Of a stretch of 24,642 nt of DNA, positions 6,329 through 15,006 are shown piece after piece. Both the position numbers and the translations under genes were made by a program. The notes under the pieces were generated by a model. It did no database searches, had not been told where the DNA came from, and saw only the letters and a program-made list of their open reading frames with translations. Location of the stretch: assembly GCA_023402355.1 (NCBI GenBank), contig JAEXCG010000091.1:1-24642 (forward strand). The letters run 5' to 3'. Position 1 is the stretch's first letter. Every line of letters begins with the position of its first letter. This stretch comes from Bacillota bacterium (GTDB taxonomy: Bacteria > Bacillota > Clostridia > Christensenellales > Aristaeellaceae).

Positions 6329-8131
6329 CTACAACTCTTCATCTGGGCATTTCAAAAACCGAGCAATTGGCCAAGACTCGAATAAAGATCGTGACTTAGG
6401 GTCCATTCGTTTTAACGCAAGCCTTGCGTTTCTCCTTTCGCCTATGAGGGCACTGCAGGCAGCCGATACGGCCGCATCATCACGAAAGCGTTCCCCCAGT
6501 TCGGCCAACTCATCCTTCTCGCTTTCGGTCAATTTGCGTTCGCGCGCAACAGCTTGCCAGTAATTAATTCGGTTATCCGCACTGTCGTTGAATTCAAGAG
6601 CTGCTTTTGCCGCGAGGATAGCGACTGATAGAAGTTTCTTCCCAGCCCGAGCTCCAGCGTCGTATGCTTGGAGCATGCTAACGATTCCGTCGGCCATTGC
6701 TTCGTCGAAATGTTCAGTTGGATGGATGCCAGCAAGCTTCTTTTCAAAAGACCTCACATCGAAATTGACAATGCTCATATAGTCTTCTACAGAAGAGAAA
6801 AGAAGTGGCGGCATCTCGATCGCGCCTTCACCCGTTTCTTTTTTACTGAAGCAGAACATGAAGGGAACAGAATCGGAGAAGAGATCGTACAAGCGATACC
6901 GGCCCCTTGACTCTTTAATTGCCAGAAGTCGGATGGTTGCCCCTTGTATATTTACATCGACGAGTCCCGCTTCTAGCGTAGAATCCCCCACGGTCGAGAG
7001 CGAAACAGGCTCTCCATCGAGTAACGCAAGCGCTAGCGAGCTGAGGTCGGACAATTCCTTATCAGACAGAGTTGAAGGATCCCAATCCTGCTCGACATGG
7101 AGAACGTCGAGGATCCTCGAGATGCGCTCCGCATGGTCCGTAATCTTCGCAATCCTATCCACGTCTGAAGGTTCGAACTCAAAGCTACCGAACGAAAACG
7201 CTCTATTGCCAACCTTCATCGTCCCGGTTCTGATTAAGGCAAGCACAAATCGACCGGAAAGGACTCGCTCGCGAAAACCGCCCGTATAGTCGAAGCGGAT
7301 GAGTCGCTGCCCATTAGACTCTTTGACGGCAAAGCTGATCGAAACCTTTCCAATATTCAGAGTGTTGAATTCTGCCGTCATGGTAGTAGAAACGGGCATT
7401 TCGGAGGCAAAATCTCCAGAGGTCACATGTTCGGTTCGGGAGATTGACAACGAAGCGAGCGACTCGAAAATCGCAACGGCCTTGCGCCCGTCCTGCATTG
7501 TTGCGTAAAGATAGCCCCCATTCGAAAAATCGCCAAAAGTTAAGCCGGCGTTTCCTCGTCTGGGCACTTTTGGCATCTTTAGACTTTTGATTTTAAGACC
7601 GGCAGCCGTCAATTTCAGAAGGTCTCCTGGCCCTTTTAGAACGAAAGGCGCTTGCGCGAACTTATTCTCCAGAAACTCCTCAATGATCCTTCGTAGCTCA
7701 ATCGAATCATCCGGCAAAAGCCTGAGGGGTCTTGAGATACTGTCCGTCCCTTTCTCCTTCATTGCTCGAAGCATCTCCCGAAGATCAACGGGAAGAAGGC
7801 AGTCGTAATATAGATTTTTCTCTCGGTAGTCCTCTGACACCTCGCAGAAGAAGAACAAAATGCCTCCCTCGCTGAGGTAGCATTCGATGTCTTTCCTCGA
7901 ATGACGGTAGCTAGATCCTTTGCTAGCCGCAGAAGCCTTCACCTGAAGTGAGATACGCCCCAAATACGGCTTTTTCTTTTTTGCGCCAGCAGGATAAACC
8001 TCGATATACCCATCTATTGCTGTCGTCTTGTCGTTTTCGTAGACCTCATATTTAATGTCTTCGACTTGGATCAATTTGTCCCTTACGGCATTATTGCCTA
8101 CCTGTTCAATGCGTGTACTATCGAAGTTCAA
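6329..8131 (-). CDS. DUF4365-type nuclease-like protein, candidate defence effector
   Basis: This protein of about 600 aa carries an N-terminal PD-(D/E)XK-like core. IEQVGNNAVRDKL is followed by A-I-D40-G-Y-I-E44-V and S-L-Q63-V-K65, the D/E-x(n)-E...Q-x-K pattern of DUF4365 proteins. The large remainder (about 150-600) is not recognised and probably senses or binds a partner. It ends in a helical, charged region. DUF4365 proteins are common in prokaryotic defence islands; nuclease activity is inferred from the motif. I start it at TTG 8131, which has AGGAG five bases upstream, rather than at TTG 8146, which has no such site. It is monocistronic and AT-richer than the backbone, suggesting separate acquisition. 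Imperfect 60-bp repeats lie on both sides. Confidence 0.65.
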   Translation of the reverse strand: MNFDSTRIEQVGNNAVRDKLIQVEDIKYEVYENDKTTAIDGYIEVYPAGAKKKKPYLGRISLQVKASAASKGSSYRHSRKDIECYLSEGGILFFFCEVSEDYREKNLYYDCLLPVDLREMLRAMKEKGTDSISRPLRLLPDDSIELRRIIEEFLENKFAQAPFVLKGPGDLLKLTAAGLKIKSLKMPKVPRRGNAGLTFGDFSNGGYLYATMQDGRKAVAIFESLASLSISRTEHVTSGDFASEMPVSTTMTAEFNTLNIGKVSISFAVKESNGQRLIRFDYTGGFRERVLSGRFVLALIRTGTMKVGNRAFSFGSFEFEPSDVDRIAKITDHAERISRILDVLHVEQDWDPSTLSDKELSDLSSLALALLDGEPVSLSTVGDSTLEAGLVDVNIQGATIRLLAIKESRGRYRLYDLFSDSVPFMFCFSKKETGEGAIEMPPLLFSSVEDYMSIVNFDVRSFEKKLAGIHPTEHFDEAMADGIVSMLQAYDAGARAGKKLLSVAILAAKAALEFNDSADNRINYWQAVARERKLTESEKDELAELGERFRDDAAVSAACSALIGERRNARLALKRMDPKSRSLFESWPIARFLKCPDEEL

Positions 8132-8206
8132 ACCGTCTCCTAACAAACCAATGAAAACCGGCTATGCTTCAGAGTCCTTGCTGAAAGCGTCGTGTGGTCT
8201 TGCACC

Positions 8207-8394
8207 TCAAACGATTTTCCTAAATCCTGTCCCCGAATCGATTAACCCCTGCATCCATCCGTCGTTTTGGGGTTCGACGAGTTCCCGGAACTGCTGCGTC
8301 GAAAGCATCACCAAATCCGCGTCTGTCGGATCAGCAACAATTGTTATTGACGAAAGACAGAATCCGGCGCCAGAACACGACTCTGAAGCATAGC
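8207..8394 (-). pseudogene. Possible remnant of a small gene (C-terminal fragment)
   Basis: On the minus strand an open frame without a good start reads ITIVADPTDADLVMLSTQQF, continues through RELVEPQNDGWMQG and stops at 8207. The amino-acid composition looks like a real protein tail, but no start codon or ribosome binding site precedes it, and the upstream frame is broken by a TGA. The matching stretch at 6093-6152 has a stop in this frame, so that copy is further decayed. No function is assigned. The rest of 8132-8602 shows no gene. Confidence 0.3.
8246..8306 (+). repeat. Imperfect 60-bp direct repeat, copy B
   Basis: This is the partner of 6093-6152. Despite several substitutions, the core can still pair as RNA (GUUUUGGGG with UCCCGGAAC, using G-U pairs), so the stem is kept while the sequence drifts. 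It lies inside the 17-bp inverted repeat. Confidence 0.6.
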
Positions 8395-8602
8395 CCCTCC
8401 CGCCCGAAAAGCATCATGTGGATACCCTTGTCTTCGGCGGTTTTCCAATTATTTGCCCAAAATTTGCCCAAAAGCAAAGAGACGAAGGCCCTCAATATGG
8501 TCGGACCAAGCATGCGAGCTGGGAAAACATTGCGTTATCCATCCCGACAGAACCGTACGGTCGCTGGGTTGCTGGACCGAAGACAGCTCGAATCAGCGCC
8601 TC

Positions 8603-9043
8603 TCATCCCTTGCGAGGGAGCCTGCCGCATTCCGGGACTTCCGCCATCGCGGCGCGCAGCTTGGCGAGCGAAACATGGCACTGGCCCGTCTTCTGGCGCT
8701 TGCCCACCAGACTCCATGCGATGTCGCCGGGGCCGTTGTAGACCTCCTCGAAGCTGCCGTCGCGGTTGATCTTGAGCACGATCAGGTATTCCGGGCGTTC
8801 GCCTATCGCGATCCTGTCGCCCTGCGTCGCCTTTATCTGGACAAGCTTCCCGTCCTGCGCTCTCGCATCGTGGACGGGGTGGGACGCCTCGAAGAGCTCG
8901 AGGCCGTACTCCTCTGCGGCGATGACCTCGCCGATGCTGCCCACCATGTGGCCGTCGGGCGTGAAGTGCCGCCCGGGGTACATCTCCTCCAGCTCTCGCG
9001 TGATCTCGTATATCTTGCGAATCTTCTCGGCTATTTCCGACAT
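8603..9043 (-). CDS. DUF6998 / PD-(D/E)XK-like small protein linked to restriction enzyme
   Basis: This 146-aa protein shows GSIGE39VIAAEEYGLELFEA, then H-D59-A and L-V-Q69-I-K71-A, the E...D...Q-x-K arrangement of restriction-nuclease-like folds. I associate this layout with the DUF6998 family, found next to restriction systems. It is the last gene of the XRE-Type ISP transcription unit, 74 bases after the large gene, with its own GGAG six bases before ATG 9043. Possible roles are an accessory nuclease or a regulator of the large enzyme; neither is shown. The family call is from memory. Confidence 0.6.
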   Translation of the reverse strand: MSEIAEKIRKIYEITRELEEMYPGRHFTPDGHMVGSIGEVIAAEEYGLELFEASHPVHDARAQDGKLVQIKATQGDRIAIGERPEYLIVLKINRDGSFEEVYNGPGDIAWSLVGKRQKTGQCHVSLAKLRAAMAEVPECGRLPRKG

Positions 9044-9117
9044 CTAATTCTCCAGATCGATCATTTCTTGACCAGGCTTCGATGCTTCATCCTTCTGTCC
9101 TTCGCCCCTCCATTGGC

Positions 9118-12100
9118 TCAGTCTTGCGAACACTTCCATTCGAAGGGCCAGTCAGTAGGCTGGGGCTTCTCATGCAAAGGAGGAAGCATCTTCACTATCT
9201 CCAGTGTTTCCATCGAGACAGTCACGACGCGTTTGACGAGATCGACGATGTATCTCGAATCGTCGGAATAATCGTTCGGGTCGTTCACGATGCCAGACGC
9301 CTTGTCGGTTCTCACCTGATACCTGTCAATCAGCCATTCGATGGCGGAACGACCATTCACGACATAGTCGTAAGCGCGCTCGGGAATGTTCTTCAGAGTC
9401 AATTTTTCGGATACATGGATAATCGTTCTGTCGACGCCCTTGGGATTCTCCTCGGTTTTCTTGCATTTGCCGAAACGCATCTTGATGGTGCGTCCAGGGT
9501 TTTCAGAATCCCCCTCCTCGATGATATCTGCCCAGGGTTCAGCCGACTCGTAGTTCAAGTGGAGGTTCGCAAGGGCCCGCCCCGATCTGGAAAAAACATC
9601 GAAATCTCTGGCAAGCGGAATACGCGGCAACTCCTTTTTCAGGTTGAACTCAAACCTCTTCCGGTATTCGGGGGAGTGCAGAATGCCGTAAACGTAGTAG
9701 AAGATGTCTTCTTTTGAGAGCTCTTCCCCTCCATCCTTTTTATAACGGCCAAGAAAAACATGAGGATAAGCTTTCCTGAAGACATCAAGCGCCGTATCAG
9801 TGATGGACTCATGCTTTACATATCTTCCCGTAGAATTTGTACCGAATATTCCACCGACTGCCTTTTCTTCTTCGTACCAGTAAAGAGGAAAAACATCCCC
9901 TTTTACTACCGTATCGTAATTGGTACAAATATCAGTAACGAACGAGGAGAAGTTAGCGCTTATCCCCGTAACGCAAATGACCACATTGGGTGCTCCGTTT
10001 TTAGGGAACAGCTTTGGCTGCTGGTACATGCTCCAAGACATATCGGGATCCGCATAGAACCATTGCTTGCAGAACGGCCTGTACATGGAGAGCATTAGAT
10101 TCGAAGCGTCATAAGCAATGGTTTTGCCCTGGGATGCGAACTTGTAATGCTTCTGATTCCATTTTATCTTTGTCGGATCTTTATCTACGAAATCCTCCAC
10201 CTTCTCGCCGTTCCCTTCTCTCTGATAGCGAAGAGACTCCGAATTGAAGTTATCGATCATCTTTCGGCAATTTTCGAGGCACTTATTCCGAGAGAAGCTG
10301 TATACCCAGGCATCCCGAGTGGTCATCGATCCAGAAGAAAACATCTCAAATATTCCAAGCGGTGGCTTGGCCTTGTTAATTGCAATCGGCGCGAATCCAT
10401 ACCACGAATCATCCCTCTGATCCAGCCAGTCACCATGCTTATCGGGCCGGATATCCTCCCACTCGAGGTTTCCCGATACGGCGGCGTCGGCAACGATTCT
10501 CAGCTTTTCATCGCGAGAAAGGTAATCTCCTATATCATGATAGTGAATTCTTCCCTCATGGCTCGTGCCAGCATGGCGAACCAACAAAGTTATTGCTACA
10601 GGAGTACGCGACCCTGATCCAAAAACCTTGCCGCCCTCTCGACGAGATTCCTCTCCTTGGGTTCGCTGGTTCCCGCGAAGATCGAACACGTAAATATCGT
10701 CGAATTCTTCGGCGATGCATTCTCTCATCCCGGTCATTGCGGCTCCGCGAAGCCATCCCGCATTGGAGACAAAGCACACAACACCCTGGTCTCCTATGCG
10801 ATCGCTCGCCCAGCGGAAGGCACGCACGTACGAATCATAAAGACCACGCTTGAGGGATTTTCCTCCTGTTCTTGCGACATAAGTCGACCTGATTTTTTGA
10901 TCGAGAGATGGATACCTTTCGTTCTCGTTCGTGTCATTCGCGTCTGTCTGACCAGCTGAGTAAGGGGGATTTGCAACGATGACCCGAATCGGCAGGTCGT
11001 TCTGCCTCACAACGCGCTCGGAGTTCTGAGTGAACACCCTGGTGTCGAGGGTGTCGCCTTCCTCTGTCATTTGGAACGTGTCGGTGAGCACGCCGCCCTC
11101 GAAGGGGACGTACTCGCCTCCCATGCGCTCGTGGTAGGCGTACTCGATGTTGATCGTCATGATGTAGTACGCCAGGAGGAGGATCTCGTTGCTGTGCATC
11201 TCGCAGCGGTACTTGTGCCCGAGCTTGTCGTCGGGGATCAGGTCGCTCTCGATGAGGTGCGCCATGAACGAGCCCGTGCCCGCGAAGGGGTCGAGCACGT
11301 GCACCCCGTCGTCCGCCAGGGACTTGCCGAACTCCCGCCTCAGGACGCGGTCGGTCTCGCGGAGGATGTAGTCGATGATCTCCGTGGGCGTGTAGACGAC
11401 GCCCATCTTCTCCGATGTCCCCCTGAACGCCACTCGGAAGAACTGCTCGTAAAGGTCGCGGATGAGCTGCTGGCGCGCGGCGTCCGTGCGCACCATCGCG
11501 GCGCGCCTCCGCACGCTCGCATAGACGTCGTCGAGGACGGCGGCGTCCGACGCCTCCTCTATACGGTAACTTGAAAGAACTTCCAGGAACCTGTCGATCG
11601 CGATCGAGACGGGGTTTGAGCTCGCGAACTCGAAATCGCCGAACAGTGCGTCGAACACGGGCATGGTGATCATGTGCTGGGCGATCATCTCGATGGCGTC
11701 CTGCTCCTCGATGCCCGGGTTGAGCGAATCCCTGAGGCCTTCGAGGAAGATGACGAACTTGGACCGGACCTCCTCGTTGGAGGCGACCAGCTCGCCGATG
11801 CGCTCTATGTGGCGCTTCGCTATCCTCGCAACGTCCTCAGCCCATTCGTCCCAGTAGATGCGCGTGCCGCACTTCTTGACGAGGGTCGTCGTGATGGCCT
11901 TCTCCCACCTTTCGACTGGGAAGAAGGAGAGCTTGAGCTGCACGCTCTCGGCGATTTCGGCGGCGCGCCTCTCTTCGCGCTCCTTGTTCGACGGGAGCCC
12001 GTCGTCCCAGCCCTTGTGGCGGTCGGCGCCGAGGTCGATTTTGTTCTTGCGGGCGCTCTGCTCGAGGGCGAGTGCGTTGACCTTGGCCTCGATTCGCTCG

Positions 12101-14046
12101 TCGTGGCTTCGCAGGGCCTGCAGCACGCTCCAGACGTTCGCAAACACCTTGCTGTCATCGAGCGCCTCCTCGGGCGTCATGCCGGCGGGGACGAAAATGG
12201 GGAGGATGATGTAGCCGAAGTCCTTCCCCTCGGCGCGGCGCATGACGCGGCCGACCGCCTGCACGATGTCGACCGTGGAGTTCTTGGCGTTGAAGAAGAT
12301 CACCGCGTCGAGGCTGGGCACGTCGATGCCCTCCGCGAGGCAGCGCGCGTTGGTGAGTATCCTGCACTCGCCTTCGGGGACATCGCCGCCGAGCCAGGCG
12401 AGCTTTCGGTTCCTGTCGGTGGAGTTCATGCTGCCGTCGACGTGGTCGAGCACGCATCTGAGCCCGAAGTCCTCTCCGCCGGCCTGGGCGTACCTGTCGA
12501 CGATGCGCGAGAACGCCTCGCAGATGGTCTTGGAGGAGTCGATCGTCGAGCAGAACCCCACCGCTCGGTGCAGGGGCTCAATACCCTTCCCGGGCTCCGA
12601 GTTCATGTCGTCGACGACCAGCATGTCGCCTATCCCCGTGGCGTCCTCGGGGGCGTTCTCGCCGTGCTCGGCGAGGCCCTTCCAGCAGCCGATGATCTTG
12701 CCGACATCGTCGGCGTCCAGCGAGTACGCGTCGACGCCGTTGTCGTCGGTCTCCGGCATGCGCCCGCGCAGCGCGTCCTCCTCGACTGCCAGCACCACTA
12801 CTTTGTAGTCGGTAAGGAGCTTCTTCTCGACCGCCTCGCCGAACTTGATCTGGTAGGCGACGGGGCCGTACAGAGATTCGTCGTCCATCGAGGCGATGGT
12901 GAAGTCGTCCTCCGCGCCTTTCCTCTTGGCGGTCTCGCCGTAGATGCGCGGAGTCGCCGTCATGTAGAGGCGCTTCTTCGCCTGCACGTTCTCGTCGTAG
13001 TGGACCTTCATGAAGGCAGAGGCGTCCTTCTTAGACACGCCCGGAAGCGCGCTGCCGGTGGTGCGGTGGGCCTCGTCGCAGACGATGAGGTCGAACTCTG
13101 GCAGGCCCATCTCCTGGGCCTGGTGGATGACGTCGATCGACTGGTACGTCGAGAACACGACCACGAGGCCGTCCGGGTTCCTCCTGCGGCTCGCCGCGTA
13201 GTGCTCCATCAGGCGTTTGGGGTCCGTGGTGGCGGGGTACTCGAAGCTGGCGAGCGTCATGGGGATGGCGTCCTCCTGGCGAGACGCCTTGGAGTCGGAG
13301 CACACCACCAAGGGCGACAGCTTCGCGCGCGACTGGGAGAGCCATTCGCGCATCGACTGCCCGACGAGGGAAATCGAGGGAGCGCAGAACAGGACGAGCC
13401 CGCTACCCTTCAGGTAGTCCTCGGCGAGGCGCAGCGACATGAGGGTCTTTCCCGTGCCGCAGGCCATGATCGCCTTGCACCTGTCGTTCTCGGCGAACGC
13501 GGACTCGATCCCCTCGATCGCCTCCCGCTGGTGCGGACGCGGATCGTAGGTCTCCCGCTCGATGCTCTCGACGCCGTAGACGAACGGCGACCAGTCGAGA
13601 CGCGACGCCTCCATCTTCGCCGTGTCGACCAGCATCGCGCCCGTGTTCTCTATCTGCTTCTCGAGATGCTTGCCCGGCCCCTTCGCCGACGTCATGACCA
13701 TGTACTGGCTTATCGAGGGATCCCCGAGCGCACGGGCGAAGAAGGAGTCGCAGATCCCCTTCGGAAGCGTCTTCTCACCGTCGTAGCACTTGCACTGGAT
13801 CGCCCACCATTCGCCGTTGGCCCCGTCCAGGGCAACGAGGTCGATCCCCGTGTCCTGGGTGTCGTGGATCGGGCAGTCCTGCCACTTGAGTGCCTGCTCT
13901 ATCGTGCCGACCTTGTCGAACTTCTGGGACCAGTAGGGGTCGTTCCGGAGGAACCACACGCATGCGGCCTCGTATTTGGCGCCCTTCTCCCTTTCAGAGA
14001 CGGACGAGTTGACAATGGGGTCCAGTGCATCAAAAACCGACTGCAT
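9118..14046 (-). CDS. Type ISP restriction-modification enzyme (single-chain nuclease, helicase, methylase)
   Basis: This 1,642-aa protein cuts and modifies DNA in one chain, as in LlaGI and LlaBIII (about 1,570 aa). Visible in order are: an Mrr-like nuclease (G-I-D69-L-V-A, Q84-C-K86); a superfamily 2 helicase (Walker A ACGTGKT near 195-201, DEAH at 324-327, a later Q-A-V-G-R-V-M-R-R motif); a coupler; an amino-methyltransferase (DPFAGTG near 917, NPPYSAGQ near 1023); and a C-terminal target-recognition region. Known members methylate adenine on one strand and cleave when translocating enzymes meet. AAAGGAG precedes ATG 14046. The XRE regulator gene lies 60 bases upstream. From about 11050 to the end the DNA is visibly AT-richer than in the first 3 kb, which suggests exchange of the specificity half. 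All key motifs look intact. Confidence 0.9.
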   Translation of the reverse strand: MQSVFDALDPIVNSSVSEREKGAKYEAACVWFLRNDPYWSQKFDKVGTIEQALKWQDCPIHDTQDTGIDLVALDGANGEWWAIQCKCYDGEKTLPKGICDSFFARALGDPSISQYMVMTSAKGPGKHLEKQIENTGAMLVDTAKMEASRLDWSPFVYGVESIERETYDPRPHQREAIEGIESAFAENDRCKAIMACGTGKTLMSLRLAEDYLKGSGLVLFCAPSISLVGQSMREWLSQSRAKLSPLVVCSDSKASRQEDAIPMTLASFEYPATTDPKRLMEHYAASRRRNPDGLVVVFSTYQSIDVIHQAQEMGLPEFDLIVCDEAHRTTGSALPGVSKKDASAFMKVHYDENVQAKKRLYMTATPRIYGETAKRKGAEDDFTIASMDDESLYGPVAYQIKFGEAVEKKLLTDYKVVVLAVEEDALRGRMPETDDNGVDAYSLDADDVGKIIGCWKGLAEHGENAPEDATGIGDMLVVDDMNSEPGKGIEPLHRAVGFCSTIDSSKTICEAFSRIVDRYAQAGGEDFGLRCVLDHVDGSMNSTDRNRKLAWLGGDVPEGECRILTNARCLAEGIDVPSLDAVIFFNAKNSTVDIVQAVGRVMRRAEGKDFGYIILPIFVPAGMTPEEALDDSKVFANVWSVLQALRSHDERIEAKVNALALEQSARKNKIDLGADRHKGWDDGLPSNKEREERRAAEIAESVQLKLSFFPVERWEKAITTTLVKKCGTRIYWDEWAEDVARIAKRHIERIGELVASNEEVRSKFVIFLEGLRDSLNPGIEEQDAIEMIAQHMITMPVFDALFGDFEFASSNPVSIAIDRFLEVLSSYRIEEASDAAVLDDVYASVRRRAAMVRTDAARQQLIRDLYEQFFRVAFRGTSEKMGVVYTPTEIIDYILRETDRVLRREFGKSLADDGVHVLDPFAGTGSFMAHLIESDLIPDDKLGHKYRCEMHSNEILLLAYYIMTINIEYAYHERMGGEYVPFEGGVLTDTFQMTEEGDTLDTRVFTQNSERVVRQNDLPIRVIVANPPYSAGQTDANDTNENERYPSLDQKIRSTYVARTGGKSLKRGLYDSYVRAFRWASDRIGDQGVVCFVSNAGWLRGAAMTGMRECIAEEFDDIYVFDLRGNQRTQGEESRREGGKVFGSGSRTPVAITLLVRHAGTSHEGRIHYHDIGDYLSRDEKLRIVADAAVSGNLEWEDIRPDKHGDWLDQRDDSWYGFAPIAINKAKPPLGIFEMFSSGSMTTRDAWVYSFSRNKCLENCRKMIDNFNSESLRYQREGNGEKVEDFVDKDPTKIKWNQKHYKFASQGKTIAYDASNLMLSMYRPFCKQWFYADPDMSWSMYQQPKLFPKNGAPNVVICVTGISANFSSFVTDICTNYDTVVKGDVFPLYWYEEEKAVGGIFGTNSTGRYVKHESITDTALDVFRKAYPHVFLGRYKKDGGEELSKEDIFYYVYGILHSPEYRKRFEFNLKKELPRIPLARDFDVFSRSGRALANLHLNYESAEPWADIIEEGDSENPGRTIKMRFGKCKKTEENPKGVDRTIIHVSEKLTLKNIPERAYDYVVNGRSAIEWLIDRYQVRTDKASGIVNDPNDYSDDSRYIVDLVKRVVTVSMETLEIVKMLPPLHEKPQPTDWPFEWKCSQD

Positions 14047-14106
14047 GTTGCTCCTTTATTGATTTCTCCGACACCCGGCCAAGCGCCTCTCCACGGATGA
14101 GGGCGA

Positions 14107-14520
14107 TTACCTGACCCGGCTCTTCCAGGCTTCGTATTCCGCTTCGCCTATCTCGCCCTCGTCGAGCCGGCGCTTCATCTCGGCCCATTTCTCGATGGCT
14201 GCCGCCATCTTCGGGGCATGCTCGGCCGTGCGGTCGACGCCCAGCGTGCCGTCAGGCCTGGGGGTCAGCCCGCAGGCGTCCTCGAGGCGGAAGAGCACCT
14301 CCAGGGCGTCGCGGACGCTTTCGATCTCGATCTCCCTCAGGGCCTGGACGTCGATGCCGACCGCCGCGGCGATGCGCTCTACGACCTCGGGATTGGGCTT
14401 CCTCTTCCCGAGCTCGTAGAGCCTTATCGACGCCTCCGAAACCCCGAGCGCCTTCGCGACCTCCGCCTGCGTCATGCCCGCCGCCTCGCGCGCCGCCCTT
14501 ATCCTTTTCCCTACGCTCAA
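14107..14520 (-). CDS. XRE-family regulator (controller of the restriction operon)
   Basis: This protein of about 137 aa has an N-terminal Cro/CI helix-turn-helix (RIRAAREAAGMTQAEVAKAL, then SEASIRLYELGKRKPNPE) over residues 5-58. A C-terminal helical part ends LDEGEIGEAEYEAWKSRVR. It is likely a controller protein that times expression of the downstream restriction-modification gene. I prefer the TTG start at 14520, with AGGAG eight bases upstream and the conserved domain beginning directly after it; ATG 14541 is possible and a longer frame reaches 14616. It is first in the unit with the Type ISP and DUF6998 genes. Regulation of that unit is inferred from position. Confidence 0.75.
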   Translation of the reverse strand: MSVGKRIRAAREAAGMTQAEVAKALGVSEASIRLYELGKRKPNPEVVERIAAAVGIDVQALREIEIESVRDALEVLFRLEDACGLTPRPDGTLGVDRTAEHAPKMAAAIEKWAEMKRRLDEGEIGEAEYEAWKSRVR

Positions 14521-14647
14521 CCAGACCGCTCCTCGCTCCATGCAGGCACCCGCACGGCACTTCGGGTGGAAACCCGGATCGATGCCCGACGCGTCCTCAT
14601 GGGAAGCGCCGCCCACGGCGCCGAATAGCCCAATATTCTCGCTCTAG

Positions 14648-14653
14648 ATTATA
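14648..14653 (-). promoter_or_regulatory. Possible -10 box for the XRE-restriction operon
   Basis: A perfect TATAAT lies on the minus strand about 130 bases before the preferred start of the XRE gene, in otherwise very GC-rich DNA. No good -35 box is visible at the right spacing, so activator dependence or a weak promoter is possible. Confidence 0.35.
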
Positions 14654-14821
14654 AGCCCCCGTCGCGGACCTCGCCACACGGGTCCGCCGCACGCCCCGTC
14701 CGCAGGCGGACGCCCCATCTCTCCGGGAGGGCCGACCCCCTTCCGGACGCACGCCCCTCGCGCGCCTTCGGACGCTCGAGTAACGCACGGAACCCGAGCG
14801 CGCACGCAAGGGCCGCGGCGC

Positions 14822-14879
14822 TTTTCGGAAATTCTTCCCTGAAGACGCCCTTGCGAAAGACGGGAAGATTTTCCGAAAA
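14822..14879. repeat. 18-bp inverted repeat with 22-bp spacer
   Basis: TTTTCGGAAATTCTTCCC (14822-14839) and its near-perfect complement (14862-14879, 17 of 18 pair) enclose 22 bases. It stands in the gene-free gap 14654-15006 between the divergent XRE and YraN-like genes. It is too widely spaced for a tidy terminator. A protein-binding site, recombination site or extruded cruciform is possible. Apart from this I see nothing in the gap. Confidence 0.55.
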
Positions 14880-15006
14880 CCGGCATCGGGAGACGATCAG
14901 CCAGGCCGATTCCGCTTCCCCCCTTGCATGGCGTCGGAACCCGGGCGCCCTTCGCGCCGCAAGGCGCTGGGCAAGGGGCCCAGCCCGGAACCGAAAGGGG
15001 TCAGCC

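Larger units (their letters stand above)
8160..8395. repeat. 17-bp perfect inverted repeat enclosing 202 bp
   Basis: GGCTATGCTTCAGAGTC occurs at 8160-8176 on the plus strand and at 8379-8395 on the minus strand. The enclosed segment contains direct-repeat copy B and a short open frame. No transposase is near. It could be an inversion cassette, a miniature element or a duplicated scar. Confidence 0.55.

Noticed and set aside
8331..8513. 60-codon minus-strand frame between the DUF4365 and DUF6998 genes
   Set aside because: It has no ribosome binding site, crosses the inverted-repeat arm, and ends in low-information sequence. I treat the area as decayed rather than as a gene.
8418..9717. Plus-strand frames opposite DUF6998 and the 3' end of the Type ISP gene
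   Set aside because: They are antisense to supported genes and show no domain or start signal.
11674..14100. 808-codon open frame on the plus strand opposite the Type ISP gene
   Set aside because: It is antisense to a gene with clear nuclease, helicase and methylase motifs. The translation is repetitive Ala/Arg/Val/Asp/Leu-rich text typical of GC-rich shadows, with no domain.
14654..15006. Minus-strand frames in the gap before the YraN-like gene
   Set aside because: The text is Arg/Gly/Ala-rich, lacks ribosome binding sites, and crosses a long inverted repeat.
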